Notes: generated by a model not told the origin, from the sequence alone. A stretch of 64,000 bases of DNA from Salipaludibacillus daqingensis (GCF_029891575.1 NZ_JARZHF010000007.1:1-64000); one strand, 5' to 3'; counted from the first letter of the stretch, positions 34,254-44,414 are shown. Program-made: numbers and translations.

Positions 34254-37229
34254 ATGAAATCCTTAATAGAATCTTTGCATCACACGTGTCAAAAAAATGT
34301 GTTTGATGAAAAAATACTAGTTGTCGATTCATACGCTATTGGTGAACAAATCTTATTTCAACTTATGAAACAAGGACATCAAGCGATTAACTTGAAAATA
34401 AAAACGGTTCGCGATTTAGCTATGGAAACGTCAGAAACACATAATGACTATATTAATCGTGCAATTGGGTCACACTTATTGTACTCTTTGTTAAAAAAGC
34501 TAAAATCTGATGATAAACTAGCATATTTTCATGAACTTGAAGTGACACCAGCGCTGAGTCAAGGAGTTTATGACATTATTCAAGAGTTACGACTGGCAGG
34601 CTATAAGAGTGAGTTATTAAGCGAAAAATCGTTCGTCTCCATAAAAAAAGGGGAAGACATCATTCTAGTTTTACGAGAGTATGAACAAATGTTACAACAT
34701 CATCAATTAAAAGATGATTTCATGCTTTTTCACGAAGCAATAGAAAAAGGTAAACAATCAAAAGCAATATTTTTATTGCAAAATAACCTTCAGTTAACTG
34801 ATTTACAAGAACAATTTCTCGAAACCTTTTTACCCACCATTGTTATACACTTGCCTTTGGCACCCGTTTTTGGAATGAAGCAACCTTATCAGTCAAATGA
34901 TGGGGAATCAACTCCACTAAGCTATCTATACGATCCTGAAAACGTAAATGTAAAAGGTCATGAGGTTAAGATGAGCTTGTTTACGACGAAAACGGAAGAA
35001 CATGAATTAAAGGAAGTCATAGGACAAATAGCTCGTCATCCATTCCGTTTCGATGATTGCGTTTTACTTTATAGCCAACGCAATCCATATATAACAGCAA
35101 TGTATCATCTAGCAGAAGTACAACAAGTTCCCGTGACGTTTAGTAAAGGTATTCCAATATGTTTCACTCGCCCTGGAAAACTCGTTAAGGCTTTTCTAAA
35201 TTGGATGAAAGAATCATATAGTGTGCGTTCCTTTGTTATTTTATTACAAGAAGGACTTCTCGATTCAGGAGAAGAAGGACCATCGAAAATGCGTTGGACC
35301 GCATTGCTTCGAAGTACAAGAATAGGCTGGGGAGAAACTCGTTATGCATCACAATTACAAGCAGAAATAGAAAAAGTAGAAGAGAAATTAAAAACAGTCG
35401 AAGAAGAAGAGAAACGTGTTTATTTAGAAGTATTACATAAAGATCTATCATGGTTATTCACATGGTATCGAACCATTTTTGAATCTCTACCTAAGATTCG
35501 TTCACAAAAAGATTTGGAGTATGAAGCACTACTAAGAGGATTGAAACACATAGTAAAGGAGCACAGTAAAGTAAACGGTGCCTATGATCAAGCAGCAAAA
35601 GAAAGTTTACTCGATAAAATAGACACGATTATTCCGTATGCAAATGAAAAAGTAACGATAGAAGAAGGTATGTACAAAATCGAGGAACTTGTATTGAGCA
35701 TATCAGTAGGTGCTTCGTTGCCAAAACCAGGACATCTTCACATGGCTAACTACGAAGAAGGGGTTTATGTCAGTAGAGAAAACGTATTTATTGTTGGGTT
35801 AGACAACCAGCGCTTTCCTGGGGACAGTAAAGAAAACCCGTTGCTTCTAGATGTAGAGCGACAAAGGCTAGGGAAAAGAATTCCGTTATTGTCGGAAAAA
35901 TCAAAGGACAAACGGTATCGTATGCTTCAAGTGTTGGCATCTTCCTCTGGTCATGTCACGTTGAGCTACTGTCAGTTTGATGTAAATGAAAATCGACTGG
36001 TAAGCCCGTCTCACTTGTTTTTGCAATGTTATCGATTTCAAAGCGGAGAAAAAGAAGCCGATTTTGATAGGTTAAAACAAGCGCTTCCGGTCAAGGATAC
36101 ATCTCTTACTAGTCAAAAAGATTGGTGGTCAACCAAGCTAACAACCACTTCCGAGATCACGATCGAACCTATTCTGTTGGATGAGTTTCCCCATATTGTC
36201 ATGGGACTTCAGGCAGAGAAAACGAGGGAAACTAGTTCTTTCACTGTCTATGACGGTAAAATTGAAAGTGATACGTCGATGCATGATCCTAGAAAAAATA
36301 AAGAGAAAACAATATCGGCCGGCAAACTAGAGACACTTGCTACGTGTCCTTACAAATTCTATTTACAAGAAATATTGAAAATAAAACCAGTTGAAGAAGT
36401 GGAATATGATCATAACCAATGGTTAGATCCGGCAACAAGAGGAAGTTTACTTCACGAAATATTTGAAACATTTTATGTGGAATTGCAAATTCGTTCGGAA
36501 AAACCTTCGATGGACGTTCATCATCAATTTATTCAACAAATCGCGAGAAACAGCTTAGAAAAAATAAAAACACACGTCCCACCTCCGAATAATAAAGTAG
36601 AGTTTCAAGAAACAGAAGAAATAATTGAGTCTTGTGAAACCTTCTTAAAAATAGAGGAAGAAAATAGTATCCATGGCGATCCGAAGTACTTTGAATATAC
36701 ATTTGGTGTCAATGGAGAAGAAGCGGCAACGATTACTCTTCCATCTGGTTCTTTTCGTGTTGCTGGAAAAATTGATCGTGTGGATCAGTTATACGATAAT
36801 ACGTACCATATTATCGACTATAAAACAGGGAGTACTTGGGGATATGATAAAAACAGCTCATTTAAAGGCGGACGTCAACTTCAGCATCTTCTTTATACGT
36901 TAGCCATTGAGAACCATCTTGCATTAGGAGAAGGAGCAGTTCAGAAAAGTACGTACTTATTTCCAACGAAAAAAGGGTTAGGACAATCATTTGAGCGTGT
37001 TCAAGAGGAGACGTTGCGAACAAACGGGCGGGATATTTTAGATAAGTTGCTGTCCGTCATTGAACATGGACACTTTGCAATGACAGATGATAGCAATGAC
37101 TGTAAGTTTTGTGATTATAAATCGGTATGTCGCAGGTCCACTTACGATAATGATCACATCGATTTAAAGCATCAAGACAAGACTTCCATCGGTGTTCGTA
37201 GCTTTAAGGGGGTAAGGGCTTATGACTAG
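34254..37229 (+). CDS. AddB-like PD-(D/E)XK nuclease subunit with Fe-S cluster motif
   Basis: A 991-aa protein related to AddB/RexB. It has no clear N-terminal Walker A, so the helicase half looks inactive. The C-terminal third (from about residue 690) is a RecB-type nuclease. It has LATCPYKFYLQ (first Fe-S cysteine, near 694), GSLLHEIFE (His), GKIDRVDQ, and the catalytic IIDYKTGS near residue 854. The last three cysteines are in CKFCDYKSVC near residue 949, which gives the C-x(n)-C-x2-C-x5-C iron-sulfur layout. The usual AddB is longer, about 1160 aa. It overlaps the next gene by eight bases and should form a complex with its product for resecting DNA ends. Confidence 0.85.
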   Translation: MKSLIESLHHTCQKNVFDEKILVVDSYAIGEQILFQLMKQGHQAINLKIKTVRDLAMETSETHNDYINRAIGSHLLYSLLKKLKSDDKLAYFHELEVTPALSQGVYDIIQELRLAGYKSELLSEKSFVSIKKGEDIILVLREYEQMLQHHQLKDDFMLFHEAIEKGKQSKAIFLLQNNLQLTDLQEQFLETFLPTIVIHLPLAPVFGMKQPYQSNDGESTPLSYLYDPENVNVKGHEVKMSLFTTKTEEHELKEVIGQIARHPFRFDDCVLLYSQRNPYITAMYHLAEVQQVPVTFSKGIPICFTRPGKLVKAFLNWMKESYSVRSFVILLQEGLLDSGEEGPSKMRWTALLRSTRIGWGETRYASQLQAEIEKVEEKLKTVEEEEKRVYLEVLHKDLSWLFTWYRTIFESLPKIRSQKDLEYEALLRGLKHIVKEHSKVNGAYDQAAKESLLDKIDTIIPYANEKVTIEEGMYKIEELVLSISVGASLPKPGHLHMANYEEGVYVSRENVFIVGLDNQRFPGDSKENPLLLDVERQRLGKRIPLLSEKSKDKRYRMLQVLASSSGHVTLSYCQFDVNENRLVSPSHLFLQCYRFQSGEKEADFDRLKQALPVKDTSLTSQKDWWSTKLTTTSEITIEPILLDEFPHIVMGLQAEKTRETSSFTVYDGKIESDTSMHDPRKNKEKTISAGKLETLATCPYKFYLQEILKIKPVEEVEYDHNQWLDPATRGSLLHEIFETFYVELQIRSEKPSMDVHHQFIQQIARNSLEKIKTHVPPPNNKVEFQETEEIIESCETFLKIEEENSIHGDPKYFEYTFGVNGEEAATITLPSGSFRVAGKIDRVDQLYDNTYHIIDYKTGSTWGYDKNSSFKGGRQLQHLLYTLAIENHLALGEGAVQKSTYLFPTKKGLGQSFERVQEETLRTNGRDILDKLLSVIEHGHFAMTDDSNDCKFCDYKSVCRRSTYDNDHIDLKHQDKTSIGVRSFKGVRAYD

Positions 37230-40200
37230 AGGCGTGATGGATCAGCGGGACCGAAACAAAATAACGGATATTTTGGATCGCAACTTTCTCGTGGAAGCAG
37301 GAGCAGGATCTGGAAAAACAACGAGTTTAGTTGACCGCATGGTAAATTTAATTTACATAGATAGCTGTAACGTGGAAAATATCGTCGCTATTACTTTTAC
37401 GAGAAAAGCGGCAGATGAACTGAAAACGAGATTTCAAAATAAATTAGAGAAAACGTGGAAAAAGGAAGACAATGCAGAAGTAAAACAAAGACTAGAACTG
37501 GCCATTCAAAACATGGAACGCTGTTTTCTAGGAACGGTTCATGCTTTCTGTGCTCGTCTATTAAGAGAGCGACCTGTGGAGGCTAACTTAGATATTACTT
37601 TTAAGGAACTAGAAGAAGAGGAAGACACTCTTGTGGCAGAAGAAGCTTGGTATACGTACCTAACAGCGCTTCAAGAAGAGAATGTATCCGTTTTAGAGAA
37701 GATTCGACATATCGGATTAGAAGAACATACGTTATTGGATCGTTTCCAATCTTTGAAAAATTATCCTGATGTAGAATGGGTCATGGAACATCAAAAAAAA
37801 CCTGAGATGACAAGTTATGATGCATTTATCGCATTGTTAAAAGAAGCAAGTCGTTCGATCCCTGAACATATCGAAAAAGGACCTGACAACTTACAAAAAG
37901 CAATTCAAGAAGCGTTGCGAAAAGATACCTATTTAAAACGAAATAATAAGATGATGTTGGATATTTTTGACCTGTTTGATAAAAAAACAGCTTTCAATAT
38001 TACGCAAAATAGATGGATTTCAAAAGAGGATAGCAAAGACTATAAAGAGAAAATTAAGATGTTTTTCGACGATCGTATTGCTCCATTTTTACAAGCATGG
38101 CGGGAGTACATTCATCCGATCATCATTGAATTTTTACAAGGTGCTTTACAGGTTTATGAGAGTATAAAAAAACAGCGTTCTCTCATGAATTTCCAAGACC
38201 TTTTAATCAACACAAGTCATCTATTAAAAGAAAACCCTGAAGTTCGAAAATATTTTCAACAAAAATATCAATGCTTGTTAGTGGATGAATTTCAAGATAC
38301 GGATCCGATTCAAGCGGAGATGATGTTTTATTTAACAGGAGAGGATGTAACCGAGAAAGATTGGAGAAAGTGTATGCCGCTTCCAGGATCTTTGTTTGTT
38401 GTTGGAGATCCAAAGCAAGCGATTTATCGATTTAGAAGGGCAGATATAGACATTTACAATAAAGTGAAGGAGTTAATTAAGGAGCATGGTGGCGATGTAT
38501 TGCAGCTGACGATGAACTTCCGAACTGTTGATACGGTTACTACTCGGTTAAATGAAATTTTTGTAGAACATCTTCCGGAACAAGAGTCGAAATATCAAGC
38601 AGCTTATCGCTCATTAAACGCCTATCATGAAGAGAAATCAGACAAACCGATAGGAATTAAACAACTTTCCATCCCTTCAGAATTTACGAAAAACCAACAA
38701 AACATTTTAGAAAAAGATGCAGAAAATATTTGTTTGTCGATTCAATCCTTTATGGAAGAAGGCCATGAACCACGAGAATGTATGATTATAACAAGATATA
38801 ATGCTGGCATTGACGTTTATGCAAACGTACTTGAAGAAGCGGGGATACCCGTTAGTGTTAGTGGAGAAATGGAAATGGGGCGAACGCAAGCATTTAACGA
38901 ACTCGTTCTATTGCTTCAAGTATTTGTCGATCCGACAGATTCTTTAGCAACTGTTGCGGCCCTTCGTAGCATTTATTTTGGGATAGCTGATGAACAGCTT
39001 TATCAATGGAAAAAAGCTGGTGGGAATTTTTCGATCTATAGTAAAACCCCTGGCCCATGGGATGATACGAATACTCACCCTGTTCAACATGCACTTTCAA
39101 AACTTCGAATGTTTAATAAATGGACAGTAATGTATTCGCCAGTGGTTACCATTGAAAAAATTTTAGAAGATATAGGGTTTTATCCTTTAATGTTGTCGCA
39201 AGGTTACGGGAAAAGAGAATATACACAGTTTTTGCAGCTTATCGAAGCGTTAAGGAAACAAGAGGATACTGGTAGAACATTATATAACGATGCGATACAG
39301 TGCATTAAAACAACGATGGAGTCGAAATCGAAAGTTGTGAATCTAGATGAAGATAGGAATGCTGTGCGAATCTTAAATATTCATAAAGCGAAAGGATTAG
39401 AAGCTCCTATTGTATTTTTAGCGAATCCTGGTAAAAAAACAAATAGCATTGATTATATTTCTTCTCATATTAAGCGGGAGGGACAAGCTTCAAAAGGTTA
39501 TTTTAAATTCTCTAAAAAAGTAGGATACGCTTCTAAAACGATTGCTCAACCGAAAGAGTGGGAAAGTTTCAAAGAGGAAGAAGGAGCTTATTTGCTTCAA
39601 GAAGAAATTCGGATTATCTATGTTGCTGCTACAAGAGCAGAGAAAGGTTTAGTTATTAGTTGCTGCGATGGAAAAGATTCGAAAAATCCATGGCGAATGC
39701 TTCTAGACGGATTAGGAAAATTGGACGAAGCAAAGACGGAAGCAAATGAGCTTGAGAAAGAAACGACTTTAGAAACGATTACAAAATCACAATTGCATTC
39801 GGAAACAGCTCATCTTTCGGAATGGATGGACGAGAGTGCTACGACCTCTTTTGCAAAAATGAGTCCTACAGATGAAAAACCAGAAATATATACCTTGGGA
39901 ATTGAGCGAGAAAAAGGTGGTGGTAAAGGTTGGGGATCAGCTATTCATGAGCTTTTCGAGAGGTATGTAAAAGGGGAACTTACTAGAGATAGGATTATTC
40001 AAAGTTTACGAAAACACGAATTATCCATTGATAGAGAAGAAGAAGTAAAAGACTTACTGGTCAACTTTGAACAGACATATTTATGGTTGGAATTACAAAA
40101 AGCAGATCAGCTTCTGACGGAAGTGCCGTTTTCTTTAGCCGTTCGTAAAGGTGATTCTTTGTATGATCTTGTCAAGCATCATAACATGGAGACCGTATAC

Positions 40201-40428
40201 GTTTCAGGTATCATTGACCTCATTTACAAACATGAAGGAAAATGGAAGATCATCGATTTTAAAACAGATCGTCCGAAGGATATGAACGTTCTTCCTGAAC
40301 TGACGAGATACTACAAAGGACAAATAGACATTTATACGCGAGTATGGGAGCATATGACTGGAGAAAAGGTGGATACTTCTCAACTTTATTATGTCACGCC
40401 TAATAAAGTCGTTACAGTTGAGGAATGA
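37222..40428 (+). CDS. AddA-like UvrD helicase-nuclease
   Basis: A 1068-aa superfamily I helicase fused to a RecB nuclease. The Walker A is EAGAGSGKTTSLVDR near residue 34. Other motifs are AITFTRKAADELK, LLVDEFQDTDPIQAE near residue 352 (Walker B/motif II), and LTMNFRTVDTV. HKAKGLEAPIVFLANPG near residue 722 and YVAATRAEKGL near residue 798 complete the motor. The C-terminal nuclease has HELFE, GIIDLIYK, KIIDFKTDRP and QIDIYTRVW, all intact. AddA is usually about 1230 aa, so this is a shorter relative. It is co-translated with the AddB-like subunit. It could be the organism's main end-resection enzyme or a second, accessory one. Confidence 0.87.
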   Translation: MTRGVMDQRDRNKITDILDRNFLVEAGAGSGKTTSLVDRMVNLIYIDSCNVENIVAITFTRKAADELKTRFQNKLEKTWKKEDNAEVKQRLELAIQNMERCFLGTVHAFCARLLRERPVEANLDITFKELEEEEDTLVAEEAWYTYLTALQEENVSVLEKIRHIGLEEHTLLDRFQSLKNYPDVEWVMEHQKKPEMTSYDAFIALLKEASRSIPEHIEKGPDNLQKAIQEALRKDTYLKRNNKMMLDIFDLFDKKTAFNITQNRWISKEDSKDYKEKIKMFFDDRIAPFLQAWREYIHPIIIEFLQGALQVYESIKKQRSLMNFQDLLINTSHLLKENPEVRKYFQQKYQCLLVDEFQDTDPIQAEMMFYLTGEDVTEKDWRKCMPLPGSLFVVGDPKQAIYRFRRADIDIYNKVKELIKEHGGDVLQLTMNFRTVDTVTTRLNEIFVEHLPEQESKYQAAYRSLNAYHEEKSDKPIGIKQLSIPSEFTKNQQNILEKDAENICLSIQSFMEEGHEPRECMIITRYNAGIDVYANVLEEAGIPVSVSGEMEMGRTQAFNELVLLLQVFVDPTDSLATVAALRSIYFGIADEQLYQWKKAGGNFSIYSKTPGPWDDTNTHPVQHALSKLRMFNKWTVMYSPVVTIEKILEDIGFYPLMLSQGYGKREYTQFLQLIEALRKQEDTGRTLYNDAIQCIKTTMESKSKVVNLDEDRNAVRILNIHKAKGLEAPIVFLANPGKKTNSIDYISSHIKREGQASKGYFKFSKKVGYASKTIAQPKEWESFKEEEGAYLLQEEIRIIYVAATRAEKGLVISCCDGKDSKNPWRMLLDGLGKLDEAKTEANELEKETTLETITKSQLHSETAHLSEWMDESATTSFAKMSPTDEKPEIYTLGIEREKGGGKGWGSAIHELFERYVKGELTRDRIIQSLRKHELSIDREEEVKDLLVNFEQTYLWLELQKADQLLTEVPFSLAVRKGDSLYDLVKHHNMETVYVSGIIDLIYKHEGKWKIIDFKTDRPKDMNVLPELTRYYKGQIDIYTRVWEHMTGEKVDTSQLYYVTPNKVVTVEE

Positions 40429-40447
40429 AGAGATAACATAAAAGATT

Positions 40448-40465
40448 TAAATGCCTAGGTATTTA
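40448..40465. promoter_or_regulatory. Palindrome between the helicase gene and trpB
   Basis: TAAATGCCTAGGTATTTA reads nearly the same on both strands (one mismatch pair). An arm also pairs with TAGGCAT at 40476-40482, so alternative folds exist. It could be a weak terminator or an operator upstream of trpB. No T-box, TRAP-binding repeat array or tRNA-like specifier is visible in 40429-40625. Confidence 0.3.
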
Positions 40466-40625
40466 AATTAGTAAGTAGGCATTATCGACAATTGTAATTA
40501 AATTGACAACAACAGCAAAGCTAGTTAAAATATAAAATAACGATTTAGAGGTGAATAGTATAGTAGGGAAGTGGTCACGATGTGATTCCTTCCAGAGATG
40601 AGAATAGCTGAGGAGAGTGAAAAAA

Positions 40626-41789
40626 ATGAATGATGTAGAATTGAAACAAGGATATTTTGGTGAGTTTGGGGGTAGTTTTGTCCCTCCTGAATTAAAAGAA
40701 GTGCTAGATATGTTAGCAGAACAGTTCGAAAAATACAAAAATGATCCAGAGTTTATGGAAGAATTTAAATTTTATTTAAAAGAGTTTGTTGGAAGAGAAA
40801 ATCCTCTTTCCTTTGCCCGAAACTTAACAGAAGAGTATGGTGGCGCTAAAATCTATTTAAAGCGAGAAGATTTAAACCATACGGGTGCTCACAAAATTAA
40901 TAATGTTATAGGACAAATATTATTAGCCAAACGTATGGGGGCGAAAAGAATTATTGCGGAAACAGGTGCTGGTCAGCATGGTGTGGCAACGGCTACTGCT
41001 TGTTCGATGTTTGGCATGGATTGCACCATTTATATGGGGAAACTGGACACAGAAAGACAAGCGTTGAATGTATTCAGAATGGAATTATTAGGTGCAAAGA
41101 TTGTCTCTGTAGATAAAGGACAAGGTAGATTAAAAGATGCTGTTGATGAGGCACTAGGTGATTTAGTTCAAAACTACGAAAATACGTTTTATTTACTTGG
41201 ATCAGCCGTTGGTCCACATCCATTCCCGACGATGGTGAAACACTTTCAGTCAGTCATAAGTGAGGAATCTAAACGACAAATTTTAGAAAAAGAAGGGAAA
41301 CTTCCAGATGCTGTGATTGCTGTCACTGGTGGTGGAAGCAATGCCATTGGAGCTTTTGCACATTATATCGATGAACCTTCTGTTCGATTAATTGGAGTCG
41401 AACCTGATAAAGCAGCGACCTTAACGCACGGGGTACCAGGAGTTATTCACGGTTTCAAATGTCTAGTTCTTCTTGATGAAGATGGAAATCCTCAACCTAC
41501 GTATTCGATTGCTGCAGGCTTGGATTATCCAGGTATCGGGCCAGAACATAGTTACTTGAAAACGAGTGGCCGTGCGGAATATCATGCCGTTAATAAAGAA
41601 GAAGTCTTAGAGGCATTTCAACTTTTAGCTAAAAAAGAAGGAATTATTCCAGCATTGGAAAGTGCGCATGCGGTAGCTTATGCGAAAAAATTAGCTCCTC
41701 AGCTTTCGAAAGATCAAATCATCATTATCAATATTTCCGGACGTGGCGATAAAGATGTCCAACAAGCTTTTGATATGATTAAGAAATAA
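40626..41789 (+). CDS. trpB: Tryptophan synthase beta chain
   Basis: Condenses indole with serine to give tryptophan, using PLP; 387 aa. The N-terminus GYFGEFGGSFVPPELKEVL is typical of TrpB. The PLP lysine lies in HTGAHKINNVIGQ near residue 84, followed by AETGAGQHGVATA near residue 108. The phosphate-binding loop is VTGGGSNAIGAF near residue 236, and the C-terminal NISGRGDKDVQ is intact. It stands alone, with no trpA or other trp genes adjacent, and has its own terminator. ATG 40626 follows GAGGAGAG; a GTG at 40617 overlaps it. Confidence 0.93.
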   Translation: MNDVELKQGYFGEFGGSFVPPELKEVLDMLAEQFEKYKNDPEFMEEFKFYLKEFVGRENPLSFARNLTEEYGGAKIYLKREDLNHTGAHKINNVIGQILLAKRMGAKRIIAETGAGQHGVATATACSMFGMDCTIYMGKLDTERQALNVFRMELLGAKIVSVDKGQGRLKDAVDEALGDLVQNYENTFYLLGSAVGPHPFPTMVKHFQSVISEESKRQILEKEGKLPDAVIAVTGGGSNAIGAFAHYIDEPSVRLIGVEPDKAATLTHGVPGVIHGFKCLVLLDEDGNPQPTYSIAAGLDYPGIGPEHSYLKTSGRAEYHAVNKEEVLEAFQLLAKKEGIIPALESAHAVAYAKKLAPQLSKDQIIIINISGRGDKDVQQAFDMIKK

Positions 41790-41795
41790 ACGTAC

Positions 41796-41841
41796 CGCAC
41801 AATCACTTCGGAAAACTGATGAAGGTGATTGTGCGTTTTCT
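41796..41841 (+). terminator. Terminator after trpB
   Basis: CGCACAATCACTTC pairs with GAAGGTGATTGTGCG (one bulge) and is followed by TTTTCTTATTT. Confidence 0.88.
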
Positions 41842-41889
41842 TATTTATTTTTATAGAAAAACAGCGTTGCAGCATAGGTATCTTTTAAG

Positions 41890-43422
41890 TTATTTATCTT
41901 TTTTAGCTTGTTTCAATGGCTTTACTGCAGGTCCTTCTAATATTTCTCCTGTATAGGAGAAGCGTGACCCGTGACATGGACAATCCCAAGATCTTTCTGC
42001 ATCATTCCAAGAGGTATCGCAGCCCATATGGGGGCAAGTTGTCTCGACTAGGTGTAATTCTCCTTTAGAGTCTTTATAAGCACCTACTTTATTTCCATTG
42101 TAATGGACGATCGCTCCTTCATCTATTGAAAGTTGGTCCACATCCTTATTTGGACGATGAAGTTTCCCTCCTATAAACTCTTTTCCGACATCCATATTCT
42201 CTTTTAAAAAAGTTGCAGCATTTGTTTTCTTTTTTTCTGATCTCCTTGGATCAAACAAGTCAGAATATCGATTTTTCTTTCCCATCAATCTATCACTCAA
42301 AATCATAGCAGCTGCAACCCCATTACTCATTCCCCACTTTCCATAACCTGTAGCTACAAGTACATTGTCTTTTCCAGAGGAAATGGGACCAATGTAAGGT
42401 ATATTATCAAGTGTTTTTAAATCTTGAGCAGACCAACGAAATGGAATGGCTTCCACTCCGAAATTTTCTTCTGTGTATTGTTTTAACCGTTCATAATGCT
42501 CAGTAGTTTTCCCGTAGTTCTTTCCAGATTTATGCCCTTCACCACCAACAAGGAGGAGTGATTCCCCAGTTTCAGATTTAGCGTAACGTAATGATCTGCT
42601 GGGATGATCAATGCTAAGGTACATGTCTCTTGGAGGATTTTTTCTTGTTTTAACGGCAAGGCAGTAAGATCTCTCCACATGAAGTCTTGAAAAATATAAA
42701 CCGTCTTGATCGTTGAACGGAAAATGAGAACTAACAAGGACATAATTACTTTTAATCGTATGTCCCGCTGTTGTTTTAACGGAAGGGATATTCTTATCTT
42801 TTACATGAGATGCTCTTGTATGTTCAAAGATCCTTCCGCCATTTTTTAATATTGTAGGAATAAGCCCTGCGAAAAATTTTACAGGGTTGAATTGTAATTG
42901 GTCTCGCATCATTAAAGCTTTTACAACTCTAAAAGGTAAATCAGATCCAAGATTGACAATTCCCCCGTCGATCCCCAATGTTTTATAGGCTTTTTCTTCA
43001 TCAATCAGTTTTGTTATATTTTTTTCGTTTGTCGTATATAATAGGGCATTTTCTGATGAAAGATCACATTCTATGTTTTGTTCTTTAACTGTTTTTCTAA
43101 TAAAAGTTAGCGCTTCTTCATTAGCTTCATAGTATAATTTTGCGTTATTTTTTCCGAAATCATGGAGTAAATCTTGATAAATTGGTCCATGTTGTGAAGT
43201 TACTTTTGCAGTTGTATATCCAGTTGTCCCATCTAATATTTTTCCAGCTTCAATTAATGTGACTTTGATTCCTTGTTTTGCTAGAAGATAAGCGGAAGTT
43301 ATTCCAGTTGTACCGGCACCAATTATGGTTACATCAGTGGAGATATGATCTTGTAAAATGGGAAATGAGTGGCGTTTATCGTTTTCATGCCATAATGATT
43401 TAGAATTCATTGGAATTTCCAT
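41890..43422 (-). CDS. FAD-dependent oxidoreductase with C-terminal Rieske domain
   Basis: A 510-aa fusion of a DAO-type flavin oxidoreductase and a Rieske iron-sulfur domain. The FAD-binding DVTIIGAGTTGITSAYLLA (near residue 30) opens the flavoprotein part, and VATGYGKWGMSNGVAAA near residue 360 closes it. The last 90 residues carry the [2Fe-2S] ligands in CPHMGCDTSW and CPCHGSRFS (two Cys, two His). Bacillus members such as YhfW share this design; the substrate is not known. AAGGAGG lies nine bases before the ATG. It is monocistronic and divergent from the YqcI/YcgG gene. Confidence 0.9.
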   Translation of the reverse strand: MEIPMNSKSLWHENDKRHSFPILQDHISTDVTIIGAGTTGITSAYLLAKQGIKVTLIEAGKILDGTTGYTTAKVTSQHGPIYQDLLHDFGKNNAKLYYEANEEALTFIRKTVKEQNIECDLSSENALLYTTNEKNITKLIDEEKAYKTLGIDGGIVNLGSDLPFRVVKALMMRDQLQFNPVKFFAGLIPTILKNGGRIFEHTRASHVKDKNIPSVKTTAGHTIKSNYVLVSSHFPFNDQDGLYFSRLHVERSYCLAVKTRKNPPRDMYLSIDHPSRSLRYAKSETGESLLLVGGEGHKSGKNYGKTTEHYERLKQYTEENFGVEAIPFRWSAQDLKTLDNIPYIGPISSGKDNVLVATGYGKWGMSNGVAAAMILSDRLMGKKNRYSDLFDPRRSEKKKTNAATFLKENMDVGKEFIGGKLHRPNKDVDQLSIDEGAIVHYNGNKVGAYKDSKGELHLVETTCPHMGCDTSWNDAERSWDCPCHGSRFSYTGEILEGPAVKPLKQAKKDK

Positions 43423-43612
43423 AAGTTAAATCCTCCTTAAAGAATATAAAAGGACATGTACCCTTCATAGGTAGTTATAAACTTCTCCCCATTATGAAAA
43501 AGGATCGATGTAAAGCGTTTTTACTTAATTACTCTGTTTATTTCATACAATTAATGGGAACTTGTCTATATAACGATAACATGTCATTTCAAATATAACT
43601 GGGAGGTACCTT

Positions 43613-44344
43613 ATGCATACGCAACAACAGTCTCGTCTATTAACACAAAAAGATATCAAAGATTCCGAATCCCTTCCGGATTGGTTTAATAAAGAGTACG
43701 ATACGTTTCGACAAATCGTCACGAGAAAAGATTTCCCTTGCTACTTTGGTCAGAAGGGGGAGAACAAAGGGGAATTAAGGTATTCCTATATCACTCATCA
43801 AGACTGGTCGACACTTCCAGCCACACTTAGCGAGTTTTTAGGCTTATTTGACGCCCCTAAACTTACTAGACATGGTTTGTTTTTATTTGTTGAACCAGAG
43901 AAAGAAGAGAAAAGTATACAATATTATCGCGATTATTTTTGGGAGATTTTGCAATACCTTCATCATGAAGATCAATCATCATGGCCGAGTGACCAGCCGA
44001 AGGATCCTGAACATTATTTATGGGATTTTCATTTTCAAAAAGAACCAATTTTTGCTTTTGGAAATGCCCCTGCCTATAAGCAGCGAAAAACAAGAGACCT
44101 TGGAAATAGTCTCGTAATTGGTTTTCAACCTAGACGGATATTTCAAGGGTTAGAAGGAACAGAACCTGGCGGGGTGATGTCGAGAGAGAAAGTGAGAGAG
44201 CGTGTTGAAGTTTGGGATAATCTACCTACACATCCGGACATTAGTCACTACGGTGATCCGACCCATAATGAATGGAAGCAATTTTTTATTGGGGATGATG
44301 CAGAACCAATCGAGGGGAAATGCCCATTCCATGTGAAAAAATAA
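43613..44344 (+). CDS. YqcI/YcgG family protein
   Basis: A 243-aa soluble protein of the YqcI/YcgG family, widespread in Bacillus. Recognisable pieces are DFPCYFGQKGENKGELRYSY near residue 42, SSWPSDQPKDPEHYLWDF near residue 122 and FQPRRIFQGLEG near residue 182. The C-terminal GKCPFH is the end of the family profile. Some members are heme-dependent N-hydroxylases (guanitoxin pathway); most, including this one, have no assigned reaction. TGGGAGG precedes the ATG. A long inverted repeat at 44370 ends the gene. Confidence 0.88.
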   Translation: MHTQQQSRLLTQKDIKDSESLPDWFNKEYDTFRQIVTRKDFPCYFGQKGENKGELRYSYITHQDWSTLPATLSEFLGLFDAPKLTRHGLFLFVEPEKEEKSIQYYRDYFWEILQYLHHEDQSSWPSDQPKDPEHYLWDFHFQKEPIFAFGNAPAYKQRKTRDLGNSLVIGFQPRRIFQGLEGTEPGGVMSREKVRERVEVWDNLPTHPDISHYGDPTHNEWKQFFIGDDAEPIEGKCPFHVKK

Positions 44345-44369
44345 AGTCTTTAACAACTATTTATATAGA

Positions 44370-44414
44370 ATTCCCTTTACGAACATGTATAAAGCATTTG
44401 TTCGTAAAGGGAAT
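44370..44414. terminator. Perfect 16-bp inverted repeat between convergent genes
   Basis: ATTCCCTTTACGAACA (44370-44385) and its exact complement (44399-44414) enclose a 13-nt loop. It lies between the YqcI/YcgG gene and the histidine kinase gene, which face each other. T-runs are absent on both sides, so it is an atypical terminator; a transcript stabiliser or operator are alternatives. Confidence 0.5.

Noticed and set aside
40429-40625. T-box or trp attenuator before trpB
   Set aside because: No T-box sequence, specifier loop or TRAP-type NAG repeats are visible; only a short palindrome is present.
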